A DNA stretch of 64,000 nt. Origin: DATGPD01 sp041398565. Its GTDB lineage: Bacteria > Planctomycetota > UBA1135 > UBA2386. The notes under the pieces were generated by a model, which saw only the letters and a program-made list of their open reading frames with translations, did no database searches and was not told the origin of the DNA. This document shows positions 16,320 to 25,172 of this stretch, piece after piece. The stretch is taken from the NCBI GenBank assembly GCA_041398565.1, contig JAWKUN010000002.1, forward strand, positions 1,922,001 to 1,986,000. Reading direction: 5' to 3'. The stretch's first letter is position 1; every line of letters begins with the position of its first letter. Made by a program: the position numbers and the translations under genes.

Positions 16320-17579
16320 ATGTCTCGCTCGTCTCGGTCTCGGTTGTTCTCGTTCCTGCTGGCGGGCCTGTGTGCTGCACAGGAAGCGCCGCCTCCCGCG
16401 TCGCCAGCGCAGCCGCGCTCTGCCGCGGCGGAGGCTCGGATGGCCGACCGGCCGTTGCCGGATGCGACTTCGCACCTGCTCGATCTTGCGTTCGGTGCGG
16501 CCAGCGCGCTCCCGCTCGACCCGCACATCAAGACGCGCTCGCTGGCGCAGGAGTCGGTGGTGTCGGCTTGCCTGACGCTCGATCAGCCTGAGCGCGCCGG
16601 GCGCCTGGCCAAGTCCATCGCCAACTGGCGGCGCGCCGCCTGTGTCGCCGACCTTGCCAGCTACCTGGCGCATCACGGTGCCGGCGCCATGGCGCGCGAG
16701 CGCTTGCGTGAGGCCGCGAACTTGGCCGACGGGACCGCTGCCGTCTCCACCAACGCCCAGGAGTGGCGACGCGATCGCGTGCGAGTCAAGATTGCCGGCG
16801 CCTACCTGGCTCTGGGTGACTCCGAACAGGCGGCCAAGTTCATGGATGCCGCGGTGCCGGTCGAGGCCGGCAAGGTCGAGGCCACCAAGGCTAGGCTCAT
16901 CGAAGCCGACGACTACGCGGCTCAGGTCGAGGCTCTCGACGCCATGGTGGCGAGCGGCGACTTCGACCAGGTGCAGAACGCGCTGGCGGCGTGCGCCGAG
17001 CTGTACGCGCGCTTCTACGGCGACGAGGAGCGTCGCGGCGCCATGCGGCAGCGCGTGCTCGAGGCCTACCCCAAGCTGCCGTTGACCGTGCGCATCGCCG
17101 TCGTGTCGAAGCTGGCGCGGACGAGCGTGGAACACGACGGCGCCCAGGCGGCGCTGGCCCTGGTCGAGGACGTGTACGGTCTGATCGGCAAGGGTCGTTG
17201 GCGACCCGAGGATCAGGTGCGCTTGTCGGCCTCGGCCGCCGAGCTGCGCTACTTGGCAGGTGATCACGAACGCGCGCGCAAGGACATCGCCGCCGCGCTG
17301 GCGATGTATGGCGAGGAGCGGCGGGGGATCGAGTCGTTCGAGCGCGCCGGGGTGCTGCGCCCGGTCGCCGAAGCGCTGCAGACGGCGGGCGACAAGGCCG
17401 GCGCGCTCGCCGCGTACCGCCGGGCGCTCGATGACGGTGCCGAGAACCCCAACGCCCGTCCGCGCGCCACCGACCTGACGGCTACCTGCGTGTCGATGGC
17501 TGTCCGCGGGGTCGAGCCCGACGAAGCCACGTTCGCGCGCATCCGCGAGATCCTCGAAGGGCTGCGCGATCCGTGGTGA
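16320..17579 (+). CDS. Exported TPR-like repeat protein, first gene of TonB operon
   Basis: A 419-residue protein from ATG 16320 with a signal peptide (RLFSFLLAGLCAAQ). The rest is almost entirely helical, with paired-helix repeats rich in Ala, Glu and Arg (SVVSACLTLDQPERAGRLAK, VKIAGAYLALGDSEQAAKFM, YLAGDHERARKDIAAALAMY). This is the TPR-like solenoid used for protein contacts in the periplasm. Its stop codon overlaps the start of the TonB-dependent receptor gene (GTGA), so the two are translationally coupled. A role in assembling or feeding the receptor complex is likely from context only. No catalytic motif is present. Confidence 0.78.
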   Translation: MSRSSRSRLFSFLLAGLCAAQEAPPPASPAQPRSAAAEARMADRPLPDATSHLLDLAFGAASALPLDPHIKTRSLAQESVVSACLTLDQPERAGRLAKSIANWRRAACVADLASYLAHHGAGAMARERLREAANLADGTAAVSTNAQEWRRDRVRVKIAGAYLALGDSEQAAKFMDAAVPVEAGKVEATKARLIEADDYAAQVEALDAMVASGDFDQVQNALAACAELYARFYGDEERRGAMRQRVLEAYPKLPLTVRIAVVSKLARTSVEHDGAQAALALVEDVYGLIGKGRWRPEDQVRLSASAAELRYLAGDHERARKDIAAALAMYGEERRGIESFERAGVLRPVAEALQTAGDKAGALAAYRRALDDGAENPNARPRATDLTATCVSMAVRGVEPDEATFARIREILEGLRDPW

Positions 17580-20539
17580 GCCGGCGCCTCGTCGTCGAGT
17601 GTGGCGCACTGCTCTGGCTGGCTGCCGGCATCGCCGCGCAGGAGCCGGGTCTGGTTCGTGGCGTCGTCTTCGACAAGGACTTCGATGCGCCGGTCCCCGA
17701 GGCGAAGGTCTCCATCCTCGAGGTGGAGCGCGAGGTCGCGACCAACGACCAGGGCAACTTCGTCATCGGTCAGGTCCCGGCCGGCAGGTACACGCTCGTC
17801 GTCGCCAAGGAAGGCTACGTGCGTCACGTCGCCGAGGTCGTGGTCCCGGCCGGGCAGTTCGCCGAGGTCAACGTCTGGTTGGCCGGCGACTTCCACGACA
17901 TGGAGGAGTTCGTCGTGCAGGACCTGCTGCAGACCAGCTCCGGCACCGAATCCGCGCTGTTGCAGCTGCGCTTCGACAGCCCGGCGCTGCTCGACTCGGT
18001 GAGCGCCGACCTCATCGGGCGAGCCGGCGCGAGCGATGCCGCGGGCGCGCTGCGGCTCGTCGCTGGAGCGTCGGTGCAGAACGGCAAGTCGGCGGTCATC
18101 CGCGGTCTGCCCGACCGCTACGTCAGCTCGCAGATGAACGGTATGCGCCTGCCGTCGGCCGACGAGGACAAGCGCGCGGTCGAGCTCGACCAGTTCCCGG
18201 CGGCGGTGATCGAGAGCATCCAGGTCAGCAAGACCTTCACCCCGGACCAGCAGGGTGATGCCTCGGGCGGCGCGGTGAACGTGCGCCTCAAGGGTGTGCC
18301 CGACGAGCCGTTCTTCATCAAGGTGCAAGGGCAGGTCAACAACAACTCGCAGGTTGCCGGGCGACGCGACTTCCTGTCGTACGAAGGCGGCGGGGTGCAC
18401 TTCTGGGGCAAGGACGGCGGTGGCCGGCGCGCGCAGACCGACCGGTTGGACGACAACTGGCAGGGCGCCGTCGGCGTGACCCGCATCGCGTCACCGCTCG
18501 CGTTCAAGTCATCGGGGTCGATGGGTGGCAAGCACGACTTCGGCGACGGCACCAAGATCGGCGGTCTGTTCAGCTTCTTCCACGAGCACGGCAGCTCGTT
18601 CGCCCGCGACGGCCGCGACGACACCTACTGGGTGGTGTCGCCTGGGGCCGGCATGACTCCGCGGACGTCGCAGGGGACGGTGCTCGAGAACGACTTCAAG
18701 ACGGCGCTCTTCGACCTCCAGCGCAGCAGCGAGACCGTGCAGTGGGGCACGCTGGGCACCGCCGGCATCGAGGGCAAGAACAACTCGATCAACCTGTTCT
18801 ACCTGTACACCCGCACCGCCGAGGACTCCGTGTCGCTGGGCGAGGACACCCGCGGCAAGGAGTACTACTACCCGGGCTTCGACCCGGACAATCCGGACTC
18901 GCCCGGCCACGACTACCTCGCGGGCGCGCCGTATCTGCGCCTCGAGACCCTGGAGTACTCCGAGCGCACCACCGACACGTTCCAACTCAACGGCCGGCAC
19001 AAGCTGCCGTTCGAGAGGCTCGGGGTGTTCGGCCGACCCGAGGTCGACTGGACGGCGGCGCTGAGTTCGGCCGACCTCACGCAGCCGGACAAGCGGCAGT
19101 TCGGCTCGCTGTGGCAGCCGGGCCGCCGGGTTGGGACGGTCGTCATCCCGCCCACGCACTACACCTACAAGCCGGGCGCCAACTTCACGTTCGGCAACCT
19201 GCAGCGCATCTGGAAGGACATCGAGGAGGAGAGCGAGCAGTACACCGCGAGCCTCAAGCTGCCCTTCGCGACGTCGGAGGGGAGCCAGAGCAGGGGCTAT
19301 CTCAAGGTCGGCGCGTTTCGCGACCGCGTCAAGCGCACGTTCGACCAGAACACGTACAGCAACCTCAGCGACAACAGCTCGTACGCAGGAGAGTGGGAGG
19401 TCTATTGGAGCCGCGCCTTCCCGTACGAGAACCACCCGATCGCCGAGTCGAAACGGGATGTCGACTACCGCGGGCGCCAGAACCTGGACGCCTGGTACGT
19501 GATGGCCGATCTGCCGTTGTTCTCAGGGCTGAACCTGATCGGCGGCATGCGCTTCGAGGGAACCGAACTCGGGATCGTCAACGATCCCGAGGAAGATGCG
19601 ACGTGGTTTCCGCCTGGATCCGTCGCGGAGACGCGACTGAATCCCGGCGACGCCGACGTGACGTTCAGGCAGACGGACAAGCTGCCGTCGGTTGGCCTGG
19701 TGTTCGTTCCCGTCGATGCGTTGACCTTGCGAGCGTCCTACACCGAGACCCTGGCGCGGCAGACCTTCAAGGAGATCACCCCCATCCTGCAGCAGGAGTA
19801 TCTCGGCGCGCCGCTGTTCATCGGCAATCCGTCGCTGCAGATGAGCTCGCTGAAGAACTACGACCTGCGCGCGGACTTCGTGCCTGCCGAGGGCACGCTC
19901 CTGTCGGCGTCCTGGTTCAAGAAGGACGTCGAGGACGCCATCGAGTACGTGCAGCGCATCACCGTGTCGTTCGACTACACCACCGCGACGAACTACCCGG
20001 AAGGCCGCCTCACGGGCTGGGAGTTCGAGGCGCGGCAGGACCTGGGCAAGGCGGCGGACGTGCTCGCCGGGCTGTCGGTGGGCGCGAACGCCACTCTCAT
20101 CCACTCGCGGGTGACGCTGCCCGCGGACGAGGCGGCCGGCTTCGAGAAGCCGGGGATCCAGGCGCCGATGCCGACGCGCCACATGACCAATGCGCCCGAG
20201 CACCTCTACAACGCCTTCGTCACCTACGATCTCGACGTCACCCGGACCAAGTTGGCACTGTTCTACACCGTGCAGGGAGACACCCTCATTGCCGGTGCCG
20301 GCGAGGCGGTGGGCAACTTCGTTCCCAACGTGTACGCGAAGGAGTTCGACACGTTGAACTTCAGCTTGACGCAGAGCCTCGGGAGGTGGACGTGGCTGCA
20401 GTTCCGTGCCAAGAACCTCACGAACCCCCGTATCGACACCGTCTACCGCTCTTCCTACATCGGCGACGACGTCCTCAAGACCTCTTACTCGAACGGTATC
20501 GAGTACTCGCTCAGCCTCGGCGGCGAGGTGCGCTTCTGA
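17573..20539 (+). CDS. TonB-dependent outer-membrane receptor
   Basis: A ~988-residue receptor for active uptake across the outer membrane. GTG 17573 or GTG 17576 can start it; 17576 gives a 4-base overlap with the previous gene. After a short signal (LLWLAAGIAA) comes a carboxypeptidase-regulatory-like domain (~22-105: LVRGVVFDKDFDAPVPEAKV, YTLVVAKEGYVRHV). A plug domain follows (~130-240: ALRLVAGASVQNGKSAVIRG, PDQQGDASGGAVNVRL), then a large beta-barrel ending in a Phe residue, as outer-membrane proteins do. No classic TonB box is obvious, though the regulatory-like domain usually precedes it. The 20537-20539 TGA overlaps the next ATG. The substrate is not deducible; receptors of this class import siderophores, vitamins, glycans or peptides. 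Confidence 0.93.
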   Translation: MVSRRLVVECGALLWLAAGIAAQEPGLVRGVVFDKDFDAPVPEAKVSILEVEREVATNDQGNFVIGQVPAGRYTLVVAKEGYVRHVAEVVVPAGQFAEVNVWLAGDFHDMEEFVVQDLLQTSSGTESALLQLRFDSPALLDSVSADLIGRAGASDAAGALRLVAGASVQNGKSAVIRGLPDRYVSSQMNGMRLPSADEDKRAVELDQFPAAVIESIQVSKTFTPDQQGDASGGAVNVRLKGVPDEPFFIKVQGQVNNNSQVAGRRDFLSYEGGGVHFWGKDGGGRRAQTDRLDDNWQGAVGVTRIASPLAFKSSGSMGGKHDFGDGTKIGGLFSFFHEHGSSFARDGRDDTYWVVSPGAGMTPRTSQGTVLENDFKTALFDLQRSSETVQWGTLGTAGIEGKNNSINLFYLYTRTAEDSVSLGEDTRGKEYYYPGFDPDNPDSPGHDYLAGAPYLRLETLEYSERTTDTFQLNGRHKLPFERLGVFGRPEVDWTAALSSADLTQPDKRQFGSLWQPGRRVGTVVIPPTHYTYKPGANFTFGNLQRIWKDIEEESEQYTASLKLPFATSEGSQSRGYLKVGAFRDRVKRTFDQNTYSNLSDNSSYAGEWEVYWSRAFPYENHPIAESKRDVDYRGRQNLDAWYVMADLPLFSGLNLIGGMRFEGTELGIVNDPEEDATWFPPGSVAETRLNPGDADVTFRQTDKLPSVGLVFVPVDALTLRASYTETLARQTFKEITPILQQEYLGAPLFIGNPSLQMSSLKNYDLRADFVPAEGTLLSASWFKKDVEDAIEYVQRITVSFDYTTATNYPEGRLTGWEFEARQDLGKAADVLAGLSVGANATLIHSRVTLPADEAAGFEKPGIQAPMPTRHMTNAPEHLYNAFVTYDLDVTRTKLALFYTVQGDTLIAGAGEAVGNFVPNVYAKEFDTLNFSLTQSLGRWTWLQFRAKNLTNPRIDTVYRSSYIGDDVLKTSYSNGIEYSLSLGGEVRF

Positions 20540-21432
20540 TGCGACCACGGTCGCTCGGTCACTCTCATCGGATGCAAGACATGGATTCGAATCTCGTGAC
20601 ATCGGTGGGCCTGCGGTTGCGGGTCCTGTCGTGTCTGCTCGCCGCGTCGGCGGGCCCGTTCACGGTCGGCAGGGCGGTCGCGCAGGAGTCGGCCACCGGC
20701 TCGGCCCCGCCACAAGCGACGGAGGCGTCCAGCTCGAGCAAGCTCGAATTGGCCCGCGCCAACCTCGAGAAGTGGGTGGAGACGCGCAAGCTCATCTCGA
20801 AGGAGCGAGCTGATTGGACCGTGGGGCGCTCGGTGCTGACCGAGCGCATCGAGATGGTCAAACGCGAGATCGAGATCGCGCGCGGCAAGATCGCCGATGC
20901 CGACAAGAGCCTCGTCGTCAGCGACAAGTCCAAGGGGGAGCTGAGCCAGCAGAAGGCGGCGTTGGACCAGGCTGCGACCGTCCTGCGCAACACGGTGCGC
21001 ACCCTGGAGGAGCGGACGCTCCTCCTGCTTCCACGCCTGCCTGCGCCGCTGCAGGAGAAGGTCAAGAACTACAGCCAGCGCATCCAGACCGACGTCGCCG
21101 AGGCGGAGAAGTCGCAACTGTCCGACCGCTTCGCCAACGTCGCCAGCGTGCTGAACGAGGTCAACAAGTGGAACCGCGAGGTGACCGTCACCAGCGAGGT
21201 GCGCGCCCTGCCCAACGGCACCAACGCGCTGGCGCGCGTGATGTACGTCGGCATCGGCCAGGCTTACTTCGCCACCCAGGACGGCAAGGTCGCAGGTGTC
21301 GGCACGGTCGGAACCGAGGGTTGGGTGTGGACGCCCACCGAGGAGCATGCCGCGGACATCGCCAAGGCGATCGCGGTTCACCAGAACGAGCAGCCGGCGG
21401 CCTTCGTCGGCGTTCCCCTGAAGATCCAGTGA
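20539..21432 (+). CDS. DUF3450-family periplasmic coiled-coil protein
   Basis: A ~297-residue protein. ATG 20539 overlaps the receptor stop as TGATG; ATG 20581 would give a cleaner signal peptide (RVLSCLLAASAGPFTV). After the signal come long coiled-coil helices (LELARANLEKWVETRKLISK, ERIEMVKREIEIARGKIADA) and a C-terminal globular part with the DUF3450 hallmarks NREVTVTSEVRALP, VGIGQAYFATQDGKVAG, GWVWTPTEEH and NEQPAAFVGVPL. In Vibrio and other Gammaproteobacteria DUF3450 genes lie directly upstream of the ttpC-exbB-exbD-tonB set, as here. Its molecular role is unknown; a periplasmic scaffold for the energised complex is likely. Confidence 0.9.
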   Translation: MRPRSLGHSHRMQDMDSNLVTSVGLRLRVLSCLLAASAGPFTVGRAVAQESATGSAPPQATEASSSSKLELARANLEKWVETRKLISKERADWTVGRSVLTERIEMVKREIEIARGKIADADKSLVVSDKSKGELSQQKAALDQAATVLRNTVRTLEERTLLLLPRLPAPLQEKVKNYSQRIQTDVAEAEKSQLSDRFANVASVLNEVNKWNREVTVTSEVRALPNGTNALARVMYVGIGQAYFATQDGKVAGVGTVGTEGWVWTPTEEHAADIAKAIAVHQNEQPAAFVGVPLKIQ

Positions 21433-21443
21433 GGAGGCGCGCC

Positions 21444-23129
21444 ATGAACAACCAACGTAGCTACTCCGCGAGCGGCAAGTTCGTCCGCGTCCTTCTCGGT
21501 GCCGTCGTGACCGCAGCGTCGCTGACCGCGCAGGGGAACGAGGGCCAGCTCCCCGGTGGGCAGGTCCCCGGCAAGCAGGCTCCCGGCGGGCAGGAGCACG
21601 ATCCGCAAGAACCGGCGAACGCTGGCGCGGCCACGCAGCAGGCTGCCGGCTTCGACGGCGCGCTGGGGGCGGTCGAGCAGCGGCTCACCGACAGCTTGGC
21701 CGAACTGGACAAGGTGCGCACCGGCATCGCCGACGAGAAGGTGCCACTGGGGCGGCAGCTCAGCGAGCTCGAGAGCCAACTGTCCGAGCTGCGCGCCGAA
21801 CTGCAGCGCAAGACGCGGGAGGTCGACCAGGGCACGCTCGAACTCGACAAGTTGCGCACGTCGATCAAGGCGCACCAGGAGGAGGCGAACTACGTCGGCA
21901 ACCTCCTGACCGACTACCTCAACAACTTCAAGGCACGCTTGCACGTCGCCGAGCTCAAGCGCTACGCGACGCCGCTGGACAACGCGCAGCTGGCCGTCGA
22001 GAACACCACCCTGGATCGGCAGGCGGTGTTCGCCGCGCAGGTCGGAGCGGTCGAGGCCTCGTTGGACCGCGCCGAAGACGCGCTCGGTGGCACGACCTTC
22101 GCCGGCGAGGCGGTGGACACGAGCGGCACGGTCCGCGAGGGCACCTTCGTGCTGGTGGGCCCCACCGCCCTGTTCCGCTCGGGCGACGGGCAGCACGTCG
22201 GCACGGTGGAGCAGCCGCTCAACTCGATGGAACCGACGCTGCTCTCGTTCGAGCAGCCGGAGACGACGAGCCTGGCCGGCGCGTTGGTGCAGAACGGCGC
22301 CGGCACCTTCCCGCTCGACCCCACCCTGGGCAACGCGCACAAGATCGAGTCGACGCACGAGACCTTCCTCGAGCACGTGAAGAAGGGCGGCGTCGTCATG
22401 TACCCCATCTTTCTGATGGGTGGCCTGGCCCTGCTGGTGGCCATCTTCAAGTGGGTGAGCCTCGCCCTCGTCGCCCGGCCGTCGCGCCGCCAGATGGCAT
22501 CGCTGCTGGACAGCGTCGCTCAGCGCGACAACGAGGCGGCCAGGGCCAAGGCCAAGGCCATGCGCGGCCCGACCGGGCGCATGTTGCGCACCGGCACCGA
22601 GCACCTCGGCGAATCCAAGGACCTGCTCGAGGAGGTGATGTACGAGCAGGTGCTCACCACCAAGTTGCACACCAACCGGTGGCTGCCTTTCCTGGCGATC
22701 TGCGCCGCGTCGGCGCCGCTGCTCGGCCTGCTGGGCACCGTGACCGGCATCATCGACACCTTCAAGCAGATCACCCTGTTCGGCTCGGGCGACGTCAAGA
22801 ACCTGTCGTCCGGCATCTCCGAGGCGCTCATCACCACCGAGTTCGGCCTCATCGTCGCCATCCCTTCGCTGCTCCTGCACTCGTTCCTGTCGCGCAAGGC
22901 ACGCGGTGTGGTGGGGGGCATGGAGCGCTCGGCGGTCGCCTTCGTCAACGAGGCCACCAAGGCCGAGGCCAAGCGGGTGGCCGTCGTGCGGCAAGCTGCG
23001 TCCGGGGCGGCTCCGGATCCCGACCTCGTGCGCGAGCACGTGCACTCGATCCTCACCGAGATCATGGGCCCGCTCCTGCAGAACGGCGACGCCGAGGGGC
23101 TGGCCGCGTCCTCCAGCTCGAGGTCCTGA
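21444..23129 (+). CDS. Long MotA/TolQ/ExbB-family protein (TtpC-like)
   Basis: A 561-residue proton-channel subunit with a large periplasmic extension. It starts at ATG 21444 with a strong GAGGAGG ribosome-binding site. A signal-like segment is followed by a short G-Q-x-P-G repeat (~33-50) and coiled coil (~68-155). A beta domain follows (~220-290), then the ExbB core: a first membrane helix VVMYPIFLMGGLALLVAIF (~315-335) and two more at WLPFLAICAASAPLLGLLGT and ALITTEFGLIVAIPSLLLHS. This architecture is that of Vibrio TtpC, the extra ExbB-like component needed by TonB2 systems. The conserved ExbB residues in the TGIIDTF and SEALITTEFG segments are intact. It should act with the ExbB, ExbD and TonB encoded downstream. 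Confidence 0.92.
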   Translation: MNNQRSYSASGKFVRVLLGAVVTAASLTAQGNEGQLPGGQVPGKQAPGGQEHDPQEPANAGAATQQAAGFDGALGAVEQRLTDSLAELDKVRTGIADEKVPLGRQLSELESQLSELRAELQRKTREVDQGTLELDKLRTSIKAHQEEANYVGNLLTDYLNNFKARLHVAELKRYATPLDNAQLAVENTTLDRQAVFAAQVGAVEASLDRAEDALGGTTFAGEAVDTSGTVREGTFVLVGPTALFRSGDGQHVGTVEQPLNSMEPTLLSFEQPETTSLAGALVQNGAGTFPLDPTLGNAHKIESTHETFLEHVKKGGVVMYPIFLMGGLALLVAIFKWVSLALVARPSRRQMASLLDSVAQRDNEAARAKAKAMRGPTGRMLRTGTEHLGESKDLLEEVMYEQVLTTKLHTNRWLPFLAICAASAPLLGLLGTVTGIIDTFKQITLFGSGDVKNLSSGISEALITTEFGLIVAIPSLLLHSFLSRKARGVVGGMERSAVAFVNEATKAEAKRVAVVRQAASGAAPDPDLVREHVHSILTEIMGPLLQNGDAEGLAASSSSRS

Positions 23130-23132
23130 ACC

Positions 23133-24008
23133 ATGGTAGCCACACTCTCCGACGTCGGCGCGGTGCCGCTCGACGAACTGCCGGCAGGGGTCCAGGGCTT
23201 CGCCGCCCGCTTGAGTGCGCTGTGGGTGGAGGCGGTCGACATCTGGGTCGCCGGTGGCTGGGCGATGTGGGGCATCGCTCTGGTCGCTCTGGTCATGTTC
23301 GCCCTGGGGCTGCACGTGCTGCTCGAGCTGCGCGGCCGCGGCTTCCTGACGGTGCCGGAGCGGGTCTGGCGGCGATGGATCGATCATCCCGACGAACGGC
23401 ATGGGCCGATCGGCGAGCTCATTCGTTTCGTCACCGACGGCGGCGGGAAGTCCGACCACGACATCGCTTTGGCGTTCGCGCACGTGCGTGCCAGCGAGCT
23501 GGTTCCGTTCGAGCGCGACCTGCGCGTGATGAAGGTGTGCGTCAGCGCTGCGCCGCTGGTCGGCCTGCTCGGCACGGTCATGGGCATGCTCACCACCTTC
23601 GACGCGCTGTCGTCGGGCTCGGGTGGCTCCAAGACCATGTCGATGATCGCGAGCGGGATCTCCGAGGCGCTCATCACCACCGAGACCGGCTTGGTCATCG
23701 CCATCCCCGGGCTGTTCCTGCAGTCCTATCTGGCCCGGCTGTTCGAGCAGTACCGCGCGTTCCTCGCGCACGTCGAGACCGTTTGCACACAGTCGATGCA
23801 CCGGCTCGAGCGGCAGCGTCTCGTCGCCGGCATCCGGCGCCAAGCGGTGGCGCGGATCGCGGCGGCAGTGCGCGCCAGAGGCGGTGTCGCCAAGCCCGGG
23901 CGTCGACGCGCGAGCGGGCCGGAACAGAAGGGTGCGGCAGGAGCACCCAAGTTCGGCGCGCCCAACCAGGATTCCCGTTCGGAGGTGCAGTATGGGACGA
24001 TTTCGTGA
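23133..24008 (+). CDS. exbB: ExbB-family proton channel protein (second copy)
   Basis: A 291-residue inner-membrane protein starting three bases after the previous stop. It has the three-helix ExbB layout: a first helix MWGIALVALVMFALGLHVLL (~45-65), a cytoplasmic stretch, and the paired helices SAAPLVGLLGTVMGMLTTFD and EALITTETGLVIAIPGLFLQ, which form the proton-conducting channel. Thr residues of the STI/ETG segment are conserved. Compared with the previous gene it lacks the periplasmic extension, so the two ExbB forms are not duplicates of the same function. The Arg/Ala-rich C-terminal tail (~235-291) is longer than usual and its last codons overlap exbD by 17 bases, including the exbD ribosome-binding site (GGAGGT). 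Confidence 0.93.
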   Translation: MVATLSDVGAVPLDELPAGVQGFAARLSALWVEAVDIWVAGGWAMWGIALVALVMFALGLHVLLELRGRGFLTVPERVWRRWIDHPDERHGPIGELIRFVTDGGGKSDHDIALAFAHVRASELVPFERDLRVMKVCVSAAPLVGLLGTVMGMLTTFDALSSGSGGSKTMSMIASGISEALITTETGLVIAIPGLFLQSYLARLFEQYRAFLAHVETVCTQSMHRLERQRLVAGIRRQAVARIAAAVRARGGVAKPGRRRASGPEQKGAAGAPKFGAPNQDSRSEVQYGTIS

Positions 24009-24411
24009 AGCCGCCAGCGAGGACGACAACGATGCCGGCATCGACATGTCGCCCCTCATCGACTGCGTGTTCATCCTCCTGATCTTCTTCATCGTCACCA
24101 CGACCTTCGTCGAGGAGACGGGCGTCGACGTCGACAAGCCGCAGGCAGCGTCGGCGTCGCGTCTGGAGAAGACCAGCATCCTCATCGCCGTCACCAGCAA
24201 GAACCAGATCGTGTACGGCGGTCAGGACATCGGCATCGGTGGTGTGCAGCCCACCGTCAAGCGCATGCTGCAGGCGCAGAAGGAGGACATCCCGGTCATC
24301 ATCCAGGCCGACGCGGTGGCGCACTCCGGCCTGGTGGTGCGCGTCATCGACGAAGCCAAGCTGGCGGGCGCCAAGCGTGTGAGCATCGCCACCAGCGCCA
24401 AGAAGTCCTGA
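23992..24411 (+). CDS. exbD: ExbD-family energy transducer
   Basis: A 139-residue single-pass protein from ATG 23992, chosen because GGAGGTGCAGT lies just before it. The N-terminal cytoplasmic segment ends in GIDMSPLIDCVFILLIFFIV, the membrane helix with the essential proton-carrying Asp (in LIDCVF). The periplasmic domain (~50-135) has the ExbD pattern ILIAVTSKNQIVYGGQDIG and VPVIIQAD-like segment IPVIIQADAVAHSGLVVRVI. Length matches the family. It forms the channel with ExbB and couples proton flow to TonB. The frame extends upstream inside exbB but without conserved sequence. Confidence 0.94.
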   Translation: MGRFREAASEDDNDAGIDMSPLIDCVFILLIFFIVTTTFVEETGVDVDKPQAASASRLEKTSILIAVTSKNQIVYGGQDIGIGGVQPTVKRMLQAQKEDIPVIIQADAVAHSGLVVRVIDEAKLAGAKRVSIATSAKKS

Positions 24412-24468
24412 GCTCGAACGCTCTCCGCACGACCGAGAAACCACCCCGACAAGCCATCCCGACAAGCC

Positions 24469-25167
24469 ATGGTGCGTCCCGTCTCCTTCGCAGCCCGCCG
24501 CGGTGGCCGTTCGTGGTTCGGGCGTCTGCAGCACTCGACCCGCGTGCTGATCGGCGCCGCCTCGCTGACGGCGTTGTTCTTCCTGGTGCTGCCCTTCTTG
24601 CAGGCGATCACCGGTGGGCACGCACCCGATACGATGGTGCGCAGCGTCGACACGGGCAGGTTGCCGCCGCCGGAGGCGCCGCCGGAACCGGAGCCGGATC
24701 CGGAGGACAAGCCGGAGGAACCGCCGAAGCTCGAAGACTCGACCCCGCAGCAGCTCGATCTGTCACAGATGGAGCTGTCGCTCAACCCGAGCACGGGCGG
24801 CGGGTGGATGTCGAGCGACATGGCGATGAAGCTCGATCGGGGTGCAGGCGGCGGCAAGAAGGAGGTCGAAGCGCTGTTCGCGTTGGCCGACCTCGACCAA
24901 GAGCCGCGCGTCGTCTACTACTCCAATCCGACGGTCGATCCGGCGCTCAAGCGCAAGACGCCGGCCACGGTCTACCTGGTGTTCGTCGTCGATCAGAACG
25001 GTCGCGTCGACGATCCGCGGGTGCAGAAGTCCAAGAACCCCGTCGATCCGCGCTTCGAATCGCTGGCGTTGGCCTCGATCAAGAAATGGCGGTTCGAGCC
25101 CGGCAAGCGCAACGGCAAGGCCGTCCGGTTCCGCATGCGTCTCCCGTTCACGTTCCCGAACAAGTGA
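24469..25167 (+). CDS. tonB: TonB-family energy transducer
   Basis: A 232-residue protein with the canonical TonB plan: one N-terminal membrane helix (~27-46, LIGAASLTALFFLVLPFLQA), a Pro/Glu-rich rigid spacer (~64-92, PPPEAPPEPEPDPEDKPEEP), a low-complexity linker and a C-terminal TonB domain (~150-232) with ATVYLVFVVDQNGRVDDPRV, FESLALASIKKWRFEPG and VRFRMRLPFTF. The motif around RVVYYSNPTVDP is common in TonB2-type proteins. Spacing of 57 bases separates it from exbD. It should contact the receptor encoded earlier in the same operon and transmit force for transport. Confidence 0.93.
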   Translation: MVRPVSFAARRGGRSWFGRLQHSTRVLIGAASLTALFFLVLPFLQAITGGHAPDTMVRSVDTGRLPPPEAPPEPEPDPEDKPEEPPKLEDSTPQQLDLSQMELSLNPSTGGGWMSSDMAMKLDRGAGGGKKEVEALFALADLDQEPRVVYYSNPTVDPALKRKTPATVYLVFVVDQNGRVDDPRVQKSKNPVDPRFESLALASIKKWRFEPGKRNGKAVRFRMRLPFTFPNK

Positions 25168-25172
25168 AGGTC

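Noticed and set aside
21550..21600. DNA repeat in the long ExbB gene
   Set aside because: It is the coding of a short G-Q-x-P-G protein repeat, not a CRISPR or other array. No CRISPR array was seen anywhere in the window.
21378..24200. A 940-codon open frame on the minus strand opposite the ExbB genes
   Set aside because: It lies wholly antisense to genes with clear domains. High GC third positions create long antisense frames here; the translation is low-complexity without motifs.
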